NCBI GenBank assembly: GCA_965277445.1
Contig: CBDICY010000001.1
Coordinates: 1 to 64,000, forward strand
Length of the DNA stretch: 64,000 bases
Direction of reading: 5' to 3'
Origin: JAFMDF01 sp965277445
Lineage (GTDB): Bacteria; Bacteroidota; Bacteroidia; Chitinophagales; Saprospiraceae
Shown here: positions 44,505 to 53,443 of the stretch, in pieces
Position numbering within the stretch: position 1 is the first letter of the stretch
Layout: each line of letters begins with the position of its first letter
Translations under genes and position numbers: made by a program
The notes under the pieces: generated by a model
What the model was told of the DNA's origin: nothing
Database searches by the model: none
Seen by the model: the letters and a program-made list of their open reading frames with translations, nothing else

Positions 44505-45425
44505 GTGAAACTCCAATCGTATTTCAGCAACAAAAAGAAAATTGACTATAAAAGACCTGCTGCTTTTAAGGCATTAATCAGTAAGGAGGATTATAAAAAA
44601 ATTATTGATTTAGCCATCAAGCATGCTGAAAATATAGGAACAATTCAGTCGATTCATGAAGGGGTGATGATAGTAGTTGATAAAGCGACAAAAGCAGAAC
44701 GAACCATTGAGTTAAATAATATCGTCCGTCGTTGTAAAGCTACAGAAAATAAGCATTGGGATAAAATGCTTTACTATCATTTTCAGCAATTAATCGTCAA
44801 CCCAGCTAAATTGAATTTTTTTTATAAAGATTTTGAATTTGCGGATCCATATTTAAAAATATTTGTACTGCCCGCCTATGACAGGGATAATTTAAACGAC
44901 TTGGTTTATAGAACAGACTTACCGAATACCCATACTTTTTTAATTCTAGATTACGATGAAAAATTCCATTATGTCAACCAACAAAAAAGCTTGGAGTGGG
45001 GTAGAACAACAATTGAGTTATTTGACATCGCCCAAGCGAATATCGCCTTAGAAAAAGTTGAAGTTGATCAGTTTCTTTGGAAAGAAAAATTTGAAGTATT
45101 TAGCTTATTTAATGGAGATTTTTCTGCTGCTTTTATACTTAATTTAGCTGAAAATGCGAACTATGCTATTGGTCAGTACGGAACTATCCTTAGCATTCCC
45201 ACGAAAGGGGCTGCTTTTTTACATCCTTTACATGGCAATACAGTAGTTGATTTTATTCAATCTTTTAAGGAGGTGGTTGACTCTTTTTATCAAGAGGATG
45301 AAGAGCCGATTGTAAGGGGTTTTTATTGGTTTTATGAGGATGTATTTGAGAGTATATTATTAGTTGAAGAGAGTAAAAATGGGTATCAAATAGAAATTCC
45401 CTCTAAATTAAAAGTGTTTTTTTAA
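44505..45425 (+). CDS. Hypothetical protein (possibly DUF1444-like)
   Basis: 306 aa, GTG start. No signal peptide or membrane helix. Alternating helices and strands with conserved-looking blocks VFVLPAYDRDNLNDLVY-like, FLILDYDEKFHYVNQQ and ILSIPTKGAAFLHPLHG. The last block recalls the DUF1444 family, but I cannot assign it with confidence. Followed 26 bases later by another cytoplasmic hypothetical, suggesting an operon of unknown role. Confidence 0.65.
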   Translation: MKLQSYFSNKKKIDYKRPAAFKALISKEDYKKIIDLAIKHAENIGTIQSIHEGVMIVVDKATKAERTIELNNIVRRCKATENKHWDKMLYYHFQQLIVNPAKLNFFYKDFEFADPYLKIFVLPAYDRDNLNDLVYRTDLPNTHTFLILDYDEKFHYVNQQKSLEWGRTTIELFDIAQANIALEKVEVDQFLWKEKFEVFSLFNGDFSAAFILNLAENANYAIGQYGTILSIPTKGAAFLHPLHGNTVVDFIQSFKEVVDSFYQEDEEPIVRGFYWFYEDVFESILLVEESKNGYQIEIPSKLKVFF

Positions 45426-45451
45426 AAATTAGATTAAGGAAACCCAATTGA

Positions 45452-46096
45452 ATGAAGAAAATAAATTTTAAAAATCGACTTTATGAGTATGAAAAAATTG
45501 AATGGGATAAAATTCAGAATTTTGTAGCAAATGAAAAGTATATCGTTCAAACTTCTAAGAGTAAACTTCATAAGTTCCGTTCAATCGAGGTGTGTGAACC
45601 TATTGAAATTTATCAAGCTTGGAAATATGCTGATAGTAATGTTGAATTTGAAATTGTCTGTCTACAATATAATTATTCCGAAAGAGAAAATATTGGTGAT
45701 GGGCAAATAGGTCATCCAAGTCGAGTAAGCGGTTTTCAATTTACCTCATTTTGGTTTACTTCGGAATATTTAATAAAACTCCCAGAAATGATAATTGAAC
45801 CCGCAACTTTAGAAGAACGACTAGGACAAATATTAAAAATAAAGCCTCTTTTTAGTAAATCTAAATTTCCCTTAAAATATAGAGTGAAAGCAAAAGAACC
45901 AGAAAATAGTCGGATCATTTTAACTAAATACATTCGGACACTTTTCGAAGCTTATCATACAATTTGGTTTGAATCAATAGGAAATGCTATTTTAGTTAGA
46001 GATGATAGACCTATTGATTTAGTGTCTTTTAAAAAGAAATTTACTTTTACAAAAGAGATTGTTCGAAAGATAACCGAAAGAGATTTTTTTGTTTGA
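45452..46096 (+). CDS. Hypothetical cytoplasmic protein
   Basis: 214 aa, no signal or membrane segment, rich in Lys, Phe and Ile. No family recognised. The ATG at 45,452 follows AAGGA at some distance. The gene is in line with its neighbours on both sides, and its 3' end lies 38 bases before the lipoprotein gene's start. Confidence 0.6.
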   Translation: MKKINFKNRLYEYEKIEWDKIQNFVANEKYIVQTSKSKLHKFRSIEVCEPIEIYQAWKYADSNVEFEIVCLQYNYSERENIGDGQIGHPSRVSGFQFTSFWFTSEYLIKLPEMIIEPATLEERLGQILKIKPLFSKSKFPLKYRVKAKEPENSRIILTKYIRTLFEAYHTIWFESIGNAILVRDDRPIDLVSFKKKFTFTKEIVRKITERDFFV

Positions 46097-46134
46097 ATCA
46101 ATATTTTTTAAGAAAATACATTAAGGTGGATAAC

Positions 46135-46734
46135 ATGCTAAAAAAATTATTCTACATAATCAGCGTCTTGTTTTGCTTTACTGCTTGCCAAACCAATACT
46201 TCCAATGTTGAAGATGATATTGCAATAGAAGTAGCTGCTTTAGTGGATAAAAAAGGTCAAAGAGCCTTTTTAGAAAATATTGCAGCATCTGACCAAAGGG
46301 TTAGAGATGAAGAAATTGCCATCAATCAAAAATACGGCTACGATAGTAAAGAACATAAACAGGCAGTACAGGTAAAGATGGACACCGACAAAAGCAATCT
46401 AGCCAAAATAGAAGCCTACTTAGAAAAATACGGTCATCCCAATAAATTAGATCACGGTAATAAAGCTTTTTATGCCCCTTGGATAGTGATGCATCATGCG
46501 CCTAAAGAAACAGGGACTAGAAGACGAAATTTTAAATACCTCTACGATTATTATAAAAAAGATGAGCTAGAACAAGACCGACTTAATTTCTTTTTAGGTC
46601 GAATGCACCAATTAGAATTCGATAAGCGAATTCGGTGGAATCGGTCATTTACGGTGCAAGAAGAACTTGATTCTTTGATTAATGTGTTAGATTTGAGGAG
46701 TATTGCTGATGAGATTGATGCTAATTATCAATAG
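46135..46734 (+). CDS. DUF6624-like lipoprotein
   Basis: 199 aa from the ATG at 46,135, which has an upstream AAGGTGG and a proper lipoprotein signal ending in LFCFTACQ (Cys near residue 17). An ATG-like start 42 bases earlier would remove this logic. The region DQRVRDEEIAINQKYGYDS, KIEAYLEKYGHPNK and WIVMHHAPKE matches the DUF6624 layout as I recall it. The function is unknown; surface or periplasmic. Confidence 0.7.
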   Translation: MLKKLFYIISVLFCFTACQTNTSNVEDDIAIEVAALVDKKGQRAFLENIAASDQRVRDEEIAINQKYGYDSKEHKQAVQVKMDTDKSNLAKIEAYLEKYGHPNKLDHGNKAFYAPWIVMHHAPKETGTRRRNFKYLYDYYKKDELEQDRLNFFLGRMHQLEFDKRIRWNRSFTVQEELDSLINVLDLRSIADEIDANYQ

Positions 46735-46741
46735 CTAAGCA

Positions 46742-47416
46742 TCAGCTAGCTTCATTCATAAAATGGAACAATTTTATTAAATCTTCTTGCTTTCTAAAAT
46801 TGATTTTATGTGTTTTGAAATAATCCGTAGTTTTTAAATAGGCCTCAAAAAACCTAATAGCTGCCTTTTTTTTGCTAGGGATTTTAGCAACTTTTCCATT
46901 CTCGAAAAGGTAGTAAGTTTGTTTTTCTACTATTTTTTCATCTTTACTACCTGCATGCAAAATAGGGTCATAATCAGGTTTTTGCTTGATGCCTTCATGA
47001 AATACTAACAGTGTATATTTTCCTTCCAAAAGAGCTTCAAAAAAAACTTTGCCCCGTTTCCAATTTTTAGGGACCAAACCAATAAATTTTTTCTTAGATT
47101 TAGTGAAAATAAAGCTATTTATCTTTTGACTTGAAGCCACCATCACGCGATTCTGGAATAAAAAATTAACTTGCTGGTTAAGTATGTCAAATTTAATCAT
47201 CGCAGGAAAACCTTTGGTAGAGGTCTCTTTGAAAATTTTTGCATCCATCCAGGCCGAATTATAAAAATGCTGATGAATTAAAGTTCGTTGTGCTAAATCA
47301 AATGTTCTAATGGTTATTGGATGTGTAAGTTCATTCGTTGCTTGGGGGATCCTTGATTGGCTGGAGACTTTTAGCGTAAAGCCAATTACTAGAAAAATTA
47401 ATAAATATTTTTTCAT
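46742..47416 (-). CDS. Hypothetical secreted protein
   Basis: 224 aa from the ATG at 47,416 (MKKYLLIFLVIGF), preferred to an ATG ten codons upstream because it begins a signal peptide ending in KVSSQ. Blocks ILNQQVNFLFQNRVMVASSQ and YTLLVFHEGIKQKPDYDP suggest a beta-rich exported protein. A C-terminal KKKAAIRFFEAYLKTTDYF helix. Not a recognised family. Convergent with the DUF6624-like gene. Confidence 0.65.
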   Translation of the reverse strand: MKKYLLIFLVIGFTLKVSSQSRIPQATNELTHPITIRTFDLAQRTLIHQHFYNSAWMDAKIFKETSTKGFPAMIKFDILNQQVNFLFQNRVMVASSQKINSFIFTKSKKKFIGLVPKNWKRGKVFFEALLEGKYTLLVFHEGIKQKPDYDPILHAGSKDEKIVEKQTYYLFENGKVAKIPSKKKAAIRFFEAYLKTTDYFKTHKINFRKQEDLIKLFHFMNEAS

Positions 47417-47558
47417 ATTTAATCTGATTTTGAAAGCCTTCAAATTGGACGATATATCCTTACTATCAGTTTTTTTACAAAATAACTAATCTTTTGATTT
47501 TTACTTAGGAAAGCGTACTTTTATTTTTTCAATAAAATCAATGAAAGTATAGTAAATA

Positions 47559-47777
47559 ATGACCTTTTATTTCAACAGAAAATGGAAAGATATAAGAGGA
47601 GATAATTATGATTATTGGGGAATGTCTATATGGTATTTTGAAACAAATGCTAAAGGAGGCATTTTAAGACAAATCGAAGTTTATGAAAATGGTCGAAAAC
47701 TTAAATACAGTTTAGCTTTTTCAGCGGATAAATATGGCTGCTTAAGTGACCAACCCTTAGATTTGATAGATTTTTAG
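47559..47777 (+). CDS. Small DUF6881-like protein
   Basis: 72 aa. SIWYFETNAKGGILRQIEVY then ENGRKLKYSLAFSADKYG is the pattern of the DUF6881 domain (acidic strand, then a G-Ile-x-RQIE strand and a YENG turn). Some such proteins sit beside toxin or SMI1-type immunity genes, but nothing of that kind is adjacent. No RBS visible. Low functional information. Confidence 0.6.
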   Translation: MTFYFNRKWKDIRGDNYDYWGMSIWYFETNAKGGILRQIEVYENGRKLKYSLAFSADKYGCLSDQPLDLIDF

Positions 47778-47865
47778 CCTTATTTAATTAAAAGAATAGA
47801 ATTTGAGCGAACATGGATAAGAGAATAACTTTCTATTCTTTGGCTCATTTCATAACATCCAAACC

Positions 47866-48639
47866 ATGATTAAAACCATCAAGAGAATTTTACTCAGTTG
47901 CTTGTCTATTTTAGGACTTAGTTTAATATTATGGTTAACTTTCCTATTCAATCCAAGTCTTTCTTATGCACATAAGACCGAATTTGGGCAAATAACGGTT
48001 TATCATAATCAGGCTTTGGCAACTAATACTGAAAATATACTAAACGATGCTTTTTCCATCATAAAAACAGCCGACTTGTTTGCCCCTAATATTCAATTAG
48101 ATTTGTGTTTAAATGATGGGACATTTTATCCCGAATTATGGATTTTTAAGGGAGCTACTGCCTATTCTTTCTTGAACAAAGGAGTTATTTATAACAGCCA
48201 ACCCAATTTTAATAAAAATCAAACTACCTTTAAATGGGCAATTAATAATAACGAAACAAGAACATTTAATTTAACTTGGTTATTAGCTCATGAATTCACC
48301 CATTGTTTGCAATATAATTGGGATCAATTATTCCCATTAAAATGTGCATTTTGGAAAAGTGAAGGACATGCAGAATATATTTCTAGACAATTCAAAAATG
48401 ATGGTCGATTAAAAGAAAAAATTCAACAGTTAAAAATAGAAGAGCAAAAAGAACATAAAGGAATTCCCGTTTTTGAGTTAGCCGATGGGACTTTTCAAAA
48501 CCTATTTTATTTTAAATCAGCTATTCTAGTTCAATATTTAATGGAGGTAGAACTATTGACTTTCCCTGAAATAGCTGCTGATTCACGAACCGTAGAAGAA
48601 ATCCATTTAACAATCGAACAATGGGTGGTAAATAATTGA
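47866..48639 (+). CDS. Putative membrane-anchored zinc metallopeptidase
   Basis: 257 aa. A hydrophobic anchor at about 7-27 (LLSCLSILGLSLILWLTFLF) is followed by an extracytoplasmic domain with the gluzincin site HEFTH near residues 141-145 (LLAHEFTHCLQYNW) and a third ligand candidate in SEGHAEYISRQ about 25 residues later. That spacing and the Glu fit a gluzincin-type protease. The substrate is unknown. The stop is 24 bases before the start of the PEP-hydrolase-family gene. Confidence 0.7.
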   Translation: MIKTIKRILLSCLSILGLSLILWLTFLFNPSLSYAHKTEFGQITVYHNQALATNTENILNDAFSIIKTADLFAPNIQLDLCLNDGTFYPELWIFKGATAYSFLNKGVIYNSQPNFNKNQTTFKWAINNNETRTFNLTWLLAHEFTHCLQYNWDQLFPLKCAFWKSEGHAEYISRQFKNDGRLKEKIQQLKIEEQKEHKGIPVFELADGTFQNLFYFKSAILVQYLMEVELLTFPEIAADSRTVEEIHLTIEQWVVNN

Positions 48640-48662
48640 TTTCAAAAAAAACATTAAATAAA

Positions 48663-49532
48663 ATGATTACACCAAGAACGTCAAGAAAGAAAATCTTAAA
48701 AAAACTTAGAAAAAAAGTCAAAAAACGGATTCCGATTTTAATTGCTAGTGCTGGTAGTGGCTTAGTGGCTAAACTATTAGAAAAAGCGGGTGCGGACTGT
48801 ATCAATACTTTTTCAGGGGCAAGACTACGATCTAACGGAATGGGAACGATGTCTATGTTATGGCCGATTCTAGATTCCAACAAACAAACCTTGAACTATA
48901 CGAGAGAAGATATTATGCCCGCCATCAAAGGCGATGCGTTTATCTGTGCTTGTTTGAATGCCAATGACCCGTTAAAGGATATGCGAATGGTATTAAACGA
49001 TTGCAAAGCAATGGGCGTAGAATCAGTTTCTAATATTGGCCCTTCGATTAGTTATGTCGATCATGATAGTGAAATATTTAAAGTGCTTACCAAAAGTGGG
49101 ATTACGATAGATAATGAGATAGAAATGCTTAAATTAGCCAAAGAAATGGATATGGTGTCGATAGGTTTGGCTTTTACAATGGAAGATAGCATTCGTATTA
49201 TGGAAGAAGCGCAACCAGATATTTTTTGTTTTCATGCAGGTACGACTAAAGGTGGTTTAACGGGGTACGATTCTGGTGAAACCATTGCAGGAACGGCGCA
49301 ACGAACAGAAGAAGCGAATAAAATCTTACGTAAAATCAAAAAAGATGTGATGTTGATTGCTCATGGTGCAGCGATGTCTACTCCCGAAGATGCGCAGTAT
49401 ATTTTGAATCATACGAGTTGCGACGGTATTTGGACTGGTTCTTCTACGGAACGAATTCCTATTGAAAAAGCGGTGTATAGTGCAGCGAAGGAATTTGCTG
49501 ATTTGCGATTTCCTAAGAAGAAGAAAAAGTGA
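48663..49532 (+). CDS. Phosphoenolpyruvate hydrolase-family TIM barrel (Tm-1 C-terminal half)
   Basis: 289 aa from the ATG at 48,663; a TTG start 27 bases earlier is possible but would overlap the previous gene. PIL-IASAGSGLVAKLLEKAG, FSGARLRSNGMG, FHAGTTKGGLTG and AHGAAMSTPEDA match the PEP-hydrolase-like barrel family (PF09370). In plants and fungi this domain is fused after a UPF0261 domain in Tm-1 proteins; here the UPF0261 partner is a separate gene 75 bases downstream. The biochemical role of the pair is unresolved; probably carbon metabolism. Confidence 0.82.
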   Translation: MITPRTSRKKILKKLRKKVKKRIPILIASAGSGLVAKLLEKAGADCINTFSGARLRSNGMGTMSMLWPILDSNKQTLNYTREDIMPAIKGDAFICACLNANDPLKDMRMVLNDCKAMGVESVSNIGPSISYVDHDSEIFKVLTKSGITIDNEIEMLKLAKEMDMVSIGLAFTMEDSIRIMEEAQPDIFCFHAGTTKGGLTGYDSGETIAGTAQRTEEANKILRKIKKDVMLIAHGAAMSTPEDAQYILNHTSCDGIWTGSSTERIPIEKAVYSAAKEFADLRFPKKKKK

Positions 49533-49600
49533 TTGGTAATTAGTCGCTAACCTTTATACCTCTGTACCTTTAAACCCATTTACCTCTATACCTTAAACCT
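49529..49600. repeat. Post-stop composite short-word repeat
   Basis: GTGATTGGTAATTAGTCGC is followed by ACCTTTATACCTCTGTACC and related words to 49,600, starting inside the stop codon of the preceding gene. It is the same composite as at 55,147-55,199, and in the same orientation relative to the gene it follows. Confidence 0.7.
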
Positions 49601-49606
49601 AACAAA

Positions 49607-50836
49607 ATGCGAAAAACCATAGCACTCCTAGTCACCCTAGATACCAAAGACCAAGAAGCTGGATTCTTAAAAGCACAAATTGAAGCCATCGGACATGATA
49701 CTTTATTATTGGATATTGGGGTCGTCGGAAAGGCGGGTATTAAAGCCGATATTTCAAGAGGAAAAGTCATTTCTACGGGTGGCGGTTCAATCAAAGAAAT
49801 TCTAAAAAATCCGACTAGAGAAAAATCCAATCCTTTTGTGGTGGGTGGCTGTATCAAAATTTTAAATCAGAAAATTGCTAAGAATGAAGTACATGCCGTT
49901 TTAGGTTTAGGAGGCACACAAGGAACTTCTACTTGCTGCGAAATTATGCAAGCCTTACCTTATGGTTTTCCTAAAATTATGGTATCGACGATGGCGGCTG
50001 GCGATATGACGGGCTTTGTCGGTATCAAGGACATTACCATGATGTTTTCTGTAAGTGATATTTTAAAACTCAATCCATTTACTCGAAAAATATTGGCAAA
50101 TGCTGCTGCTGCTGCTTGTGGAATGGCAATGGTCGAAACCAAATTTGTCATGGAAAAAGGGGATAAACCGTTGATTGGTATGTCCAATTTAGGGGTGTTG
50201 ACCAATGGGTCGATGGAAGCCATTAAATACATTGAATCCAAAGGCTATGAAGTGATTGTTTTCCATGCGGTTGGTTCTGGTGGGCAAGCGATGGAACAGA
50301 TGATGAAAGAAGGCATTATTGGGGCGGTGTTTGATTATGCGATGGGCGAAATTGCGGATGATGTTTGGGGCGTATTGCGAGCAGGTGGACCAGAACGATT
50401 GACTGTGGCAGGTAAATTAGGCTTGCCGCAAGTATTATGCCCTGGCGGTGCAGAGCATTTAGGGATTTTAGTACCACCAAATGAAGTACCCGAAGAATTT
50501 AAAGATCATCAGATTGTTTTTCATAGCCCTGTGGTTTTTGTGCCTCGTTTGAATAAAGAAGAGATTATCCGAGTGGCAGATAGTATTATTGAACGCTTAC
50601 AACATACCAAAGATAAAGCCTACTTTATGATTCCAAGGGGTGGAGTAGGGCGCTATTCTATCAAAGGTGGAGTGTTGGAAGATAAGGCATCCGATGAAGC
50701 TTTTTTTAATCGACTGAAAGCAGGGTTGCCTAAAAACATTATTATAAAAGAACGAGACACTTATGCGGAGGATACTGCTTTTGTACACGAGGCGGTGGAT
50801 TTGTTGATAGAGTTGATTGAAGAGCGAAAGCGTTAA
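49607..50836 (+). CDS. Tm-1-like ATP-binding protein (UPF0261)
   Basis: 409 aa, the usual length of UPF0261. The opening IALLVTLDTKDQEAGFLKAQ and later LGGTQGTSTCCEIMQALPYG, MVSTMAAGDMTGF and VFHAVGSGGQAMEQM are characteristic. The family gave the tomato Tm-1 resistance protein its N-terminal, nucleotide-binding half; the bacterial role is uncharacterised. Together with the upstream PEP-hydrolase-family gene it reproduces the plant fusion as two genes, which supports a shared function. Confidence 0.88.
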   Translation: MRKTIALLVTLDTKDQEAGFLKAQIEAIGHDTLLLDIGVVGKAGIKADISRGKVISTGGGSIKEILKNPTREKSNPFVVGGCIKILNQKIAKNEVHAVLGLGGTQGTSTCCEIMQALPYGFPKIMVSTMAAGDMTGFVGIKDITMMFSVSDILKLNPFTRKILANAAAAACGMAMVETKFVMEKGDKPLIGMSNLGVLTNGSMEAIKYIESKGYEVIVFHAVGSGGQAMEQMMKEGIIGAVFDYAMGEIADDVWGVLRAGGPERLTVAGKLGLPQVLCPGGAEHLGILVPPNEVPEEFKDHQIVFHSPVVFVPRLNKEEIIRVADSIIERLQHTKDKAYFMIPRGGVGRYSIKGGVLEDKASDEAFFNRLKAGLPKNIIIKERDTYAEDTAFVHEAVDLLIELIEERKR

Positions 50837-50891
50837 AAAATAATCTTTTTCCTATTTATTGCGTTTTATTATTAATAAAGACTAATATCTA

Positions 50892-50945
50892 TGTCCCTTC
50901 ACTAATCCGTAGTAGGAACTAATATCACGGATTAGTGAAGGGACA
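50892..50945. repeat. Perfect 19-bp inverted repeat
   Basis: TGTCCCTTCACTAATCCGT, a 16-base loop, then its exact complement. Sits 55 bases after the Tm-1-like gene and just before the M43 protease gene; it may terminate the former. No T-run follows. Confidence 0.8.
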
Positions 50946-50991
50946 CGGATATTTATTTCCAATTAACTGATTTAAAAACCACCTCATCCTA

Positions 50992-52242
50992 TTGATTAAA
51001 AAATCAACATACCTATCTATTTTTGCTAAAAAGTCTTTCTTTTCTCTTTTTTTATTTTTATTGTTTGTTACTATTGTAAATAGTCAAAATGAGGTTAAAA
51101 ATTGTTTTGAACCGAAGGCGTATTATGACCAAGCACAGCAGGACAAATTAGAAGTTTTTACCAAAGATTATATAGCAAATTTTGTTCAGCATGCAAATAG
51201 CCGAAGAAAAATAATTATTCCAGTTGTAGTGCATATTATCACGCAAGGAGCGGAAAGAGGTATAACTGATGAGCAAGTACACACTCAAATAACTGCCCTT
51301 AATCGTGATTTTAATCGCCAAAATGAGAATTTACATATCGTGCATCTCGATTTTCAAGATAGAATTGCCAACGTAGGCTTTAATTTTTGTTTGGCGACAG
51401 TTGATCCAGCAGGAAATCCAGTTACGGGTATTACTCGTCGAAATACATTCGAAGATTTTGTCGCAGAACCGAGTAATTCATGGTGGCATCAATCAGAAGA
51501 AGGAGGACAAGATGCATGGGATACCAAAAAGTACCTTAATATTTGGGTGACTCAAGTTCCGCTTGGTTTTGCAGGCTTTGCAAGCAATCCTGGACAAACA
51601 ACACCCGAAGCAGATGGCGTCGTAATTGGACCAAGATTTTTTGGTATGTGTGGTTTAGCGACGCCTCCTTTTCATTTAGGAAGAACAGGCGTCCATGAAG
51701 TTGGACATTATTTTAATCTAAAACATCCATTTAGTCTTAGTAATGGTTGCGATGGTAATGATTTCGTAGCAGATGTCCCTCAACAATTAAACCCTTATGA
51801 AGGAAGCTGTGCAACGAATGAAGACAATAGTAGCTGTGGAACAAGAGATAATGCCAGCAATTTTATGAACTGGTCTCATGGTGATTGTTTAGCCATGTTT
51901 ACCAAAGGGCAAGCCATACGGATGCAAGCCGCCTTAATTGGAGCAAGAAGCGGCTTATTGAATGGGAATAGTTGTGAACCTTATTTTCCAATTGTTACTG
52001 GAAGTGACATCGCTGTATATCCGAATCCTGCTAGTTATTATTTTTGTGTGGAAGTGGGCAATGTTTCTTTAGAAGGAATTCCTTATTTTATTTTTAACGC
52101 CCAAGGGGCTAAAGTGGAAGAGGGCATCGTTCAGCCTAATACTCGACAGCATTTTCCCTCTTATCGAAATGGGATTTATTTTATTCAGTTTATGGATGGT
52201 TCAAAAGAAGGAATCGTAAAAAAGATCGTTATTAGTAATTAA
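50992..52242 (+). CDS. M43 (pappalysin-type) metalloprotease with T9SS sorting domain
   Basis: 416 aa, TTG start with no in-frame alternative ahead of the signal peptide (FFSLFLFLLFVTIVNSQ). The zinc motif HEVGHYFNLKH (about 235-245) is the HExxHxxGxxH-type site and is followed by a Met-turn, NFMNWSHGDC. Residues about 335-416 are a T9SS type A signal (VYPNPASYYFCV to the KKIVISN end). The enzyme is therefore exported by T9SS and surface-attached or released; it degrades proteins outside the cell. Consistent with gldC and the giant T9SS proteins nearby. Confidence 0.92.
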   Translation: MIKKSTYLSIFAKKSFFSLFLFLLFVTIVNSQNEVKNCFEPKAYYDQAQQDKLEVFTKDYIANFVQHANSRRKIIIPVVVHIITQGAERGITDEQVHTQITALNRDFNRQNENLHIVHLDFQDRIANVGFNFCLATVDPAGNPVTGITRRNTFEDFVAEPSNSWWHQSEEGGQDAWDTKKYLNIWVTQVPLGFAGFASNPGQTTPEADGVVIGPRFFGMCGLATPPFHLGRTGVHEVGHYFNLKHPFSLSNGCDGNDFVADVPQQLNPYEGSCATNEDNSSCGTRDNASNFMNWSHGDCLAMFTKGQAIRMQAALIGARSGLLNGNSCEPYFPIVTGSDIAVYPNPASYYFCVEVGNVSLEGIPYFIFNAQGAKVEEGIVQPNTRQHFPSYRNGIYFIQFMDGSKEGIVKKIVISN

Positions 52243-52255
52243 AAATTAGGTAGGA

Positions 52256-52432
52256 TTAATCTTCTTCTTTAAAAACGATCGCCACTATTAAGCAGAGTCC
52301 TATAGCTGCAACTACGCCATTAACATCCGTAACTTCTAACCTCATGTAAGCTCCAATAAGCCACAAACAGCCTGCTAACAATACCATCAAGGAACAAATA
52401 AGGGCTGCTTTATTTTTCAAAGCCTCCTCCAT
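52256..52432 (-). CDS. Small two-helix membrane protein
   Basis: 58 aa, ATG at 52,432 to TAA at 52,256. It reads MEEALKNKAALICSLMVLLA, a first helix to LIGAYMRLEV, then a second helix GVVAAIGLCLIVAIVF ending KEED. The gene is well placed in an otherwise empty 290-base gap between convergent neighbours, and its coding-like composition and absence of frame breaks support it. No family recognised. Confidence 0.65.
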   Translation of the reverse strand: MEEALKNKAALICSLMVLLAGCLWLIGAYMRLEVTDVNGVVAAIGLCLIVAIVFKEED

Positions 52433-52529
52433 AAGAATACATCATATTAATGATAGGTTTTTCGTAAATGTATTCATTCGCCTCTAAATCTAAGTTTGTA
52501 TTTTAGTTACGGCTATCCTGTAAACCCTG

Positions 52530-53084
52530 TCATCCTGTAGCGATTTTGCGACAATGATGAATAAACCCAATAGGAACAGAAGCTGCCTTCTCAATTTTTA
52601 CCTCTTCAAAAACTGCACTAAATTTCTTTTTGTGAAAAGGAGAATATAAAACTTGGCAAAAATAATTACCCGTCTTTAAAGCATTATAACTCTTTTGGAT
52701 GACTTCTTTTACGATCTCTTTTGGTATCAAAGTCACAGGAATAGAAGAGATAAAACAATCAACTTCTTCGCTGACATATTTTTCAAAATTTTGCGCCCCG
52801 TCATTGATTAAAATCAATCTGTCATCTTGGATTAAGTTTTTTACATCTTCTAAAAAATCGTTATTGACTTCAAAAGAATACAATTTACCATCAGCAGGCA
52901 TTTGATCTAAAATTCGTTGGGTAATATTGCCTAAGCCTGTTCCAAATTCTACAATAATCTTGGTTTTTTTATTGATTTTACTACAAATCTCTTTTTCTAT
53001 TTGTTTAGAAGTTTGATATAAAGCGCCCGTTGTTTTTACGTTTTTAGTAAAATCAATTACACTTTTTAGAAATGTATTGGTCAT
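52530..53084 (-). CDS. SAM-dependent methyltransferase (phospholipid N-methyltransferase-like)
   Basis: 184 aa. Motif I is VEFGTGLGNITQR (about 44-56), with acidic motif II in YSFEVNNDFLED and a later CFISSIPVTLIPKEI. The layout resembles PmtA-type phospholipid N-methyltransferases and rRNA dimethylase-like proteins; substrate not settled. The stop TGA is itself part of an ACAGGATGACAGGGTTTACA word repeat, so the C-terminus may have changed with that repeat. Confidence 0.72.
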   Translation of the reverse strand: MTNTFLKSVIDFTKNVKTTGALYQTSKQIEKEICSKINKKTKIIVEFGTGLGNITQRILDQMPADGKLYSFEVNNDFLEDVKNLIQDDRLILINDGAQNFEKYVSEEVDCFISSIPVTLIPKEIVKEVIQKSYNALKTGNYFCQVLYSPFHKKKFSAVFEEVKIEKAASVPIGFIHHCRKIATG

Positions 53085-53443
53085 AATTGTTCATTAATCG
53101 GTTTTATAGCTATAAGGGATGAGGAAAATAATAATCGCGTCATTTCTGGTACATTATTAATTGCCTCATCCCTAAAGGCAGCTATGCTACATTAGAAAAA
53201 TAAAGTAGTTGGTGTTTTTAGTAGTGTATGGGTAGGGATCGTAAAATTATAACATTAAGTTTTTTTGGCTTTTTTGCGGCAAATCATAAATCCATCTAGT
53301 TTTTACGTGACAGATTGATGATGTATGAATTATGATTTCAGGTTTATGATTTGTCGCTCTCTCAAAATTGAGGTAACTTCATAATATATTCTGAACAGCT
53401 TAACTTGGAGGGCTAAAGCCATAAAATTATTATTTCATAGAAA
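53085..53443. other. Intergenic region with two inverted repeats
   Basis: No gene. Arms ATAGCTATAAGGGATGAGG at 53,106 and the complement ending at about 53,184 form a long hairpin. A second lies at about 53,283-53,354 with AAATCATAAATCC and GGTTTATGATTT arms, just upstream of the pntB end. Confidence 0.6.

Noticed and set aside
48636..48662. Earlier TTG start for the PEP-hydrolase-family gene
   Set aside because: It would overlap the end of the preceding gene, and the ATG at 48,663 is the first good start; the added nine residues are lysine-rich and match nothing.
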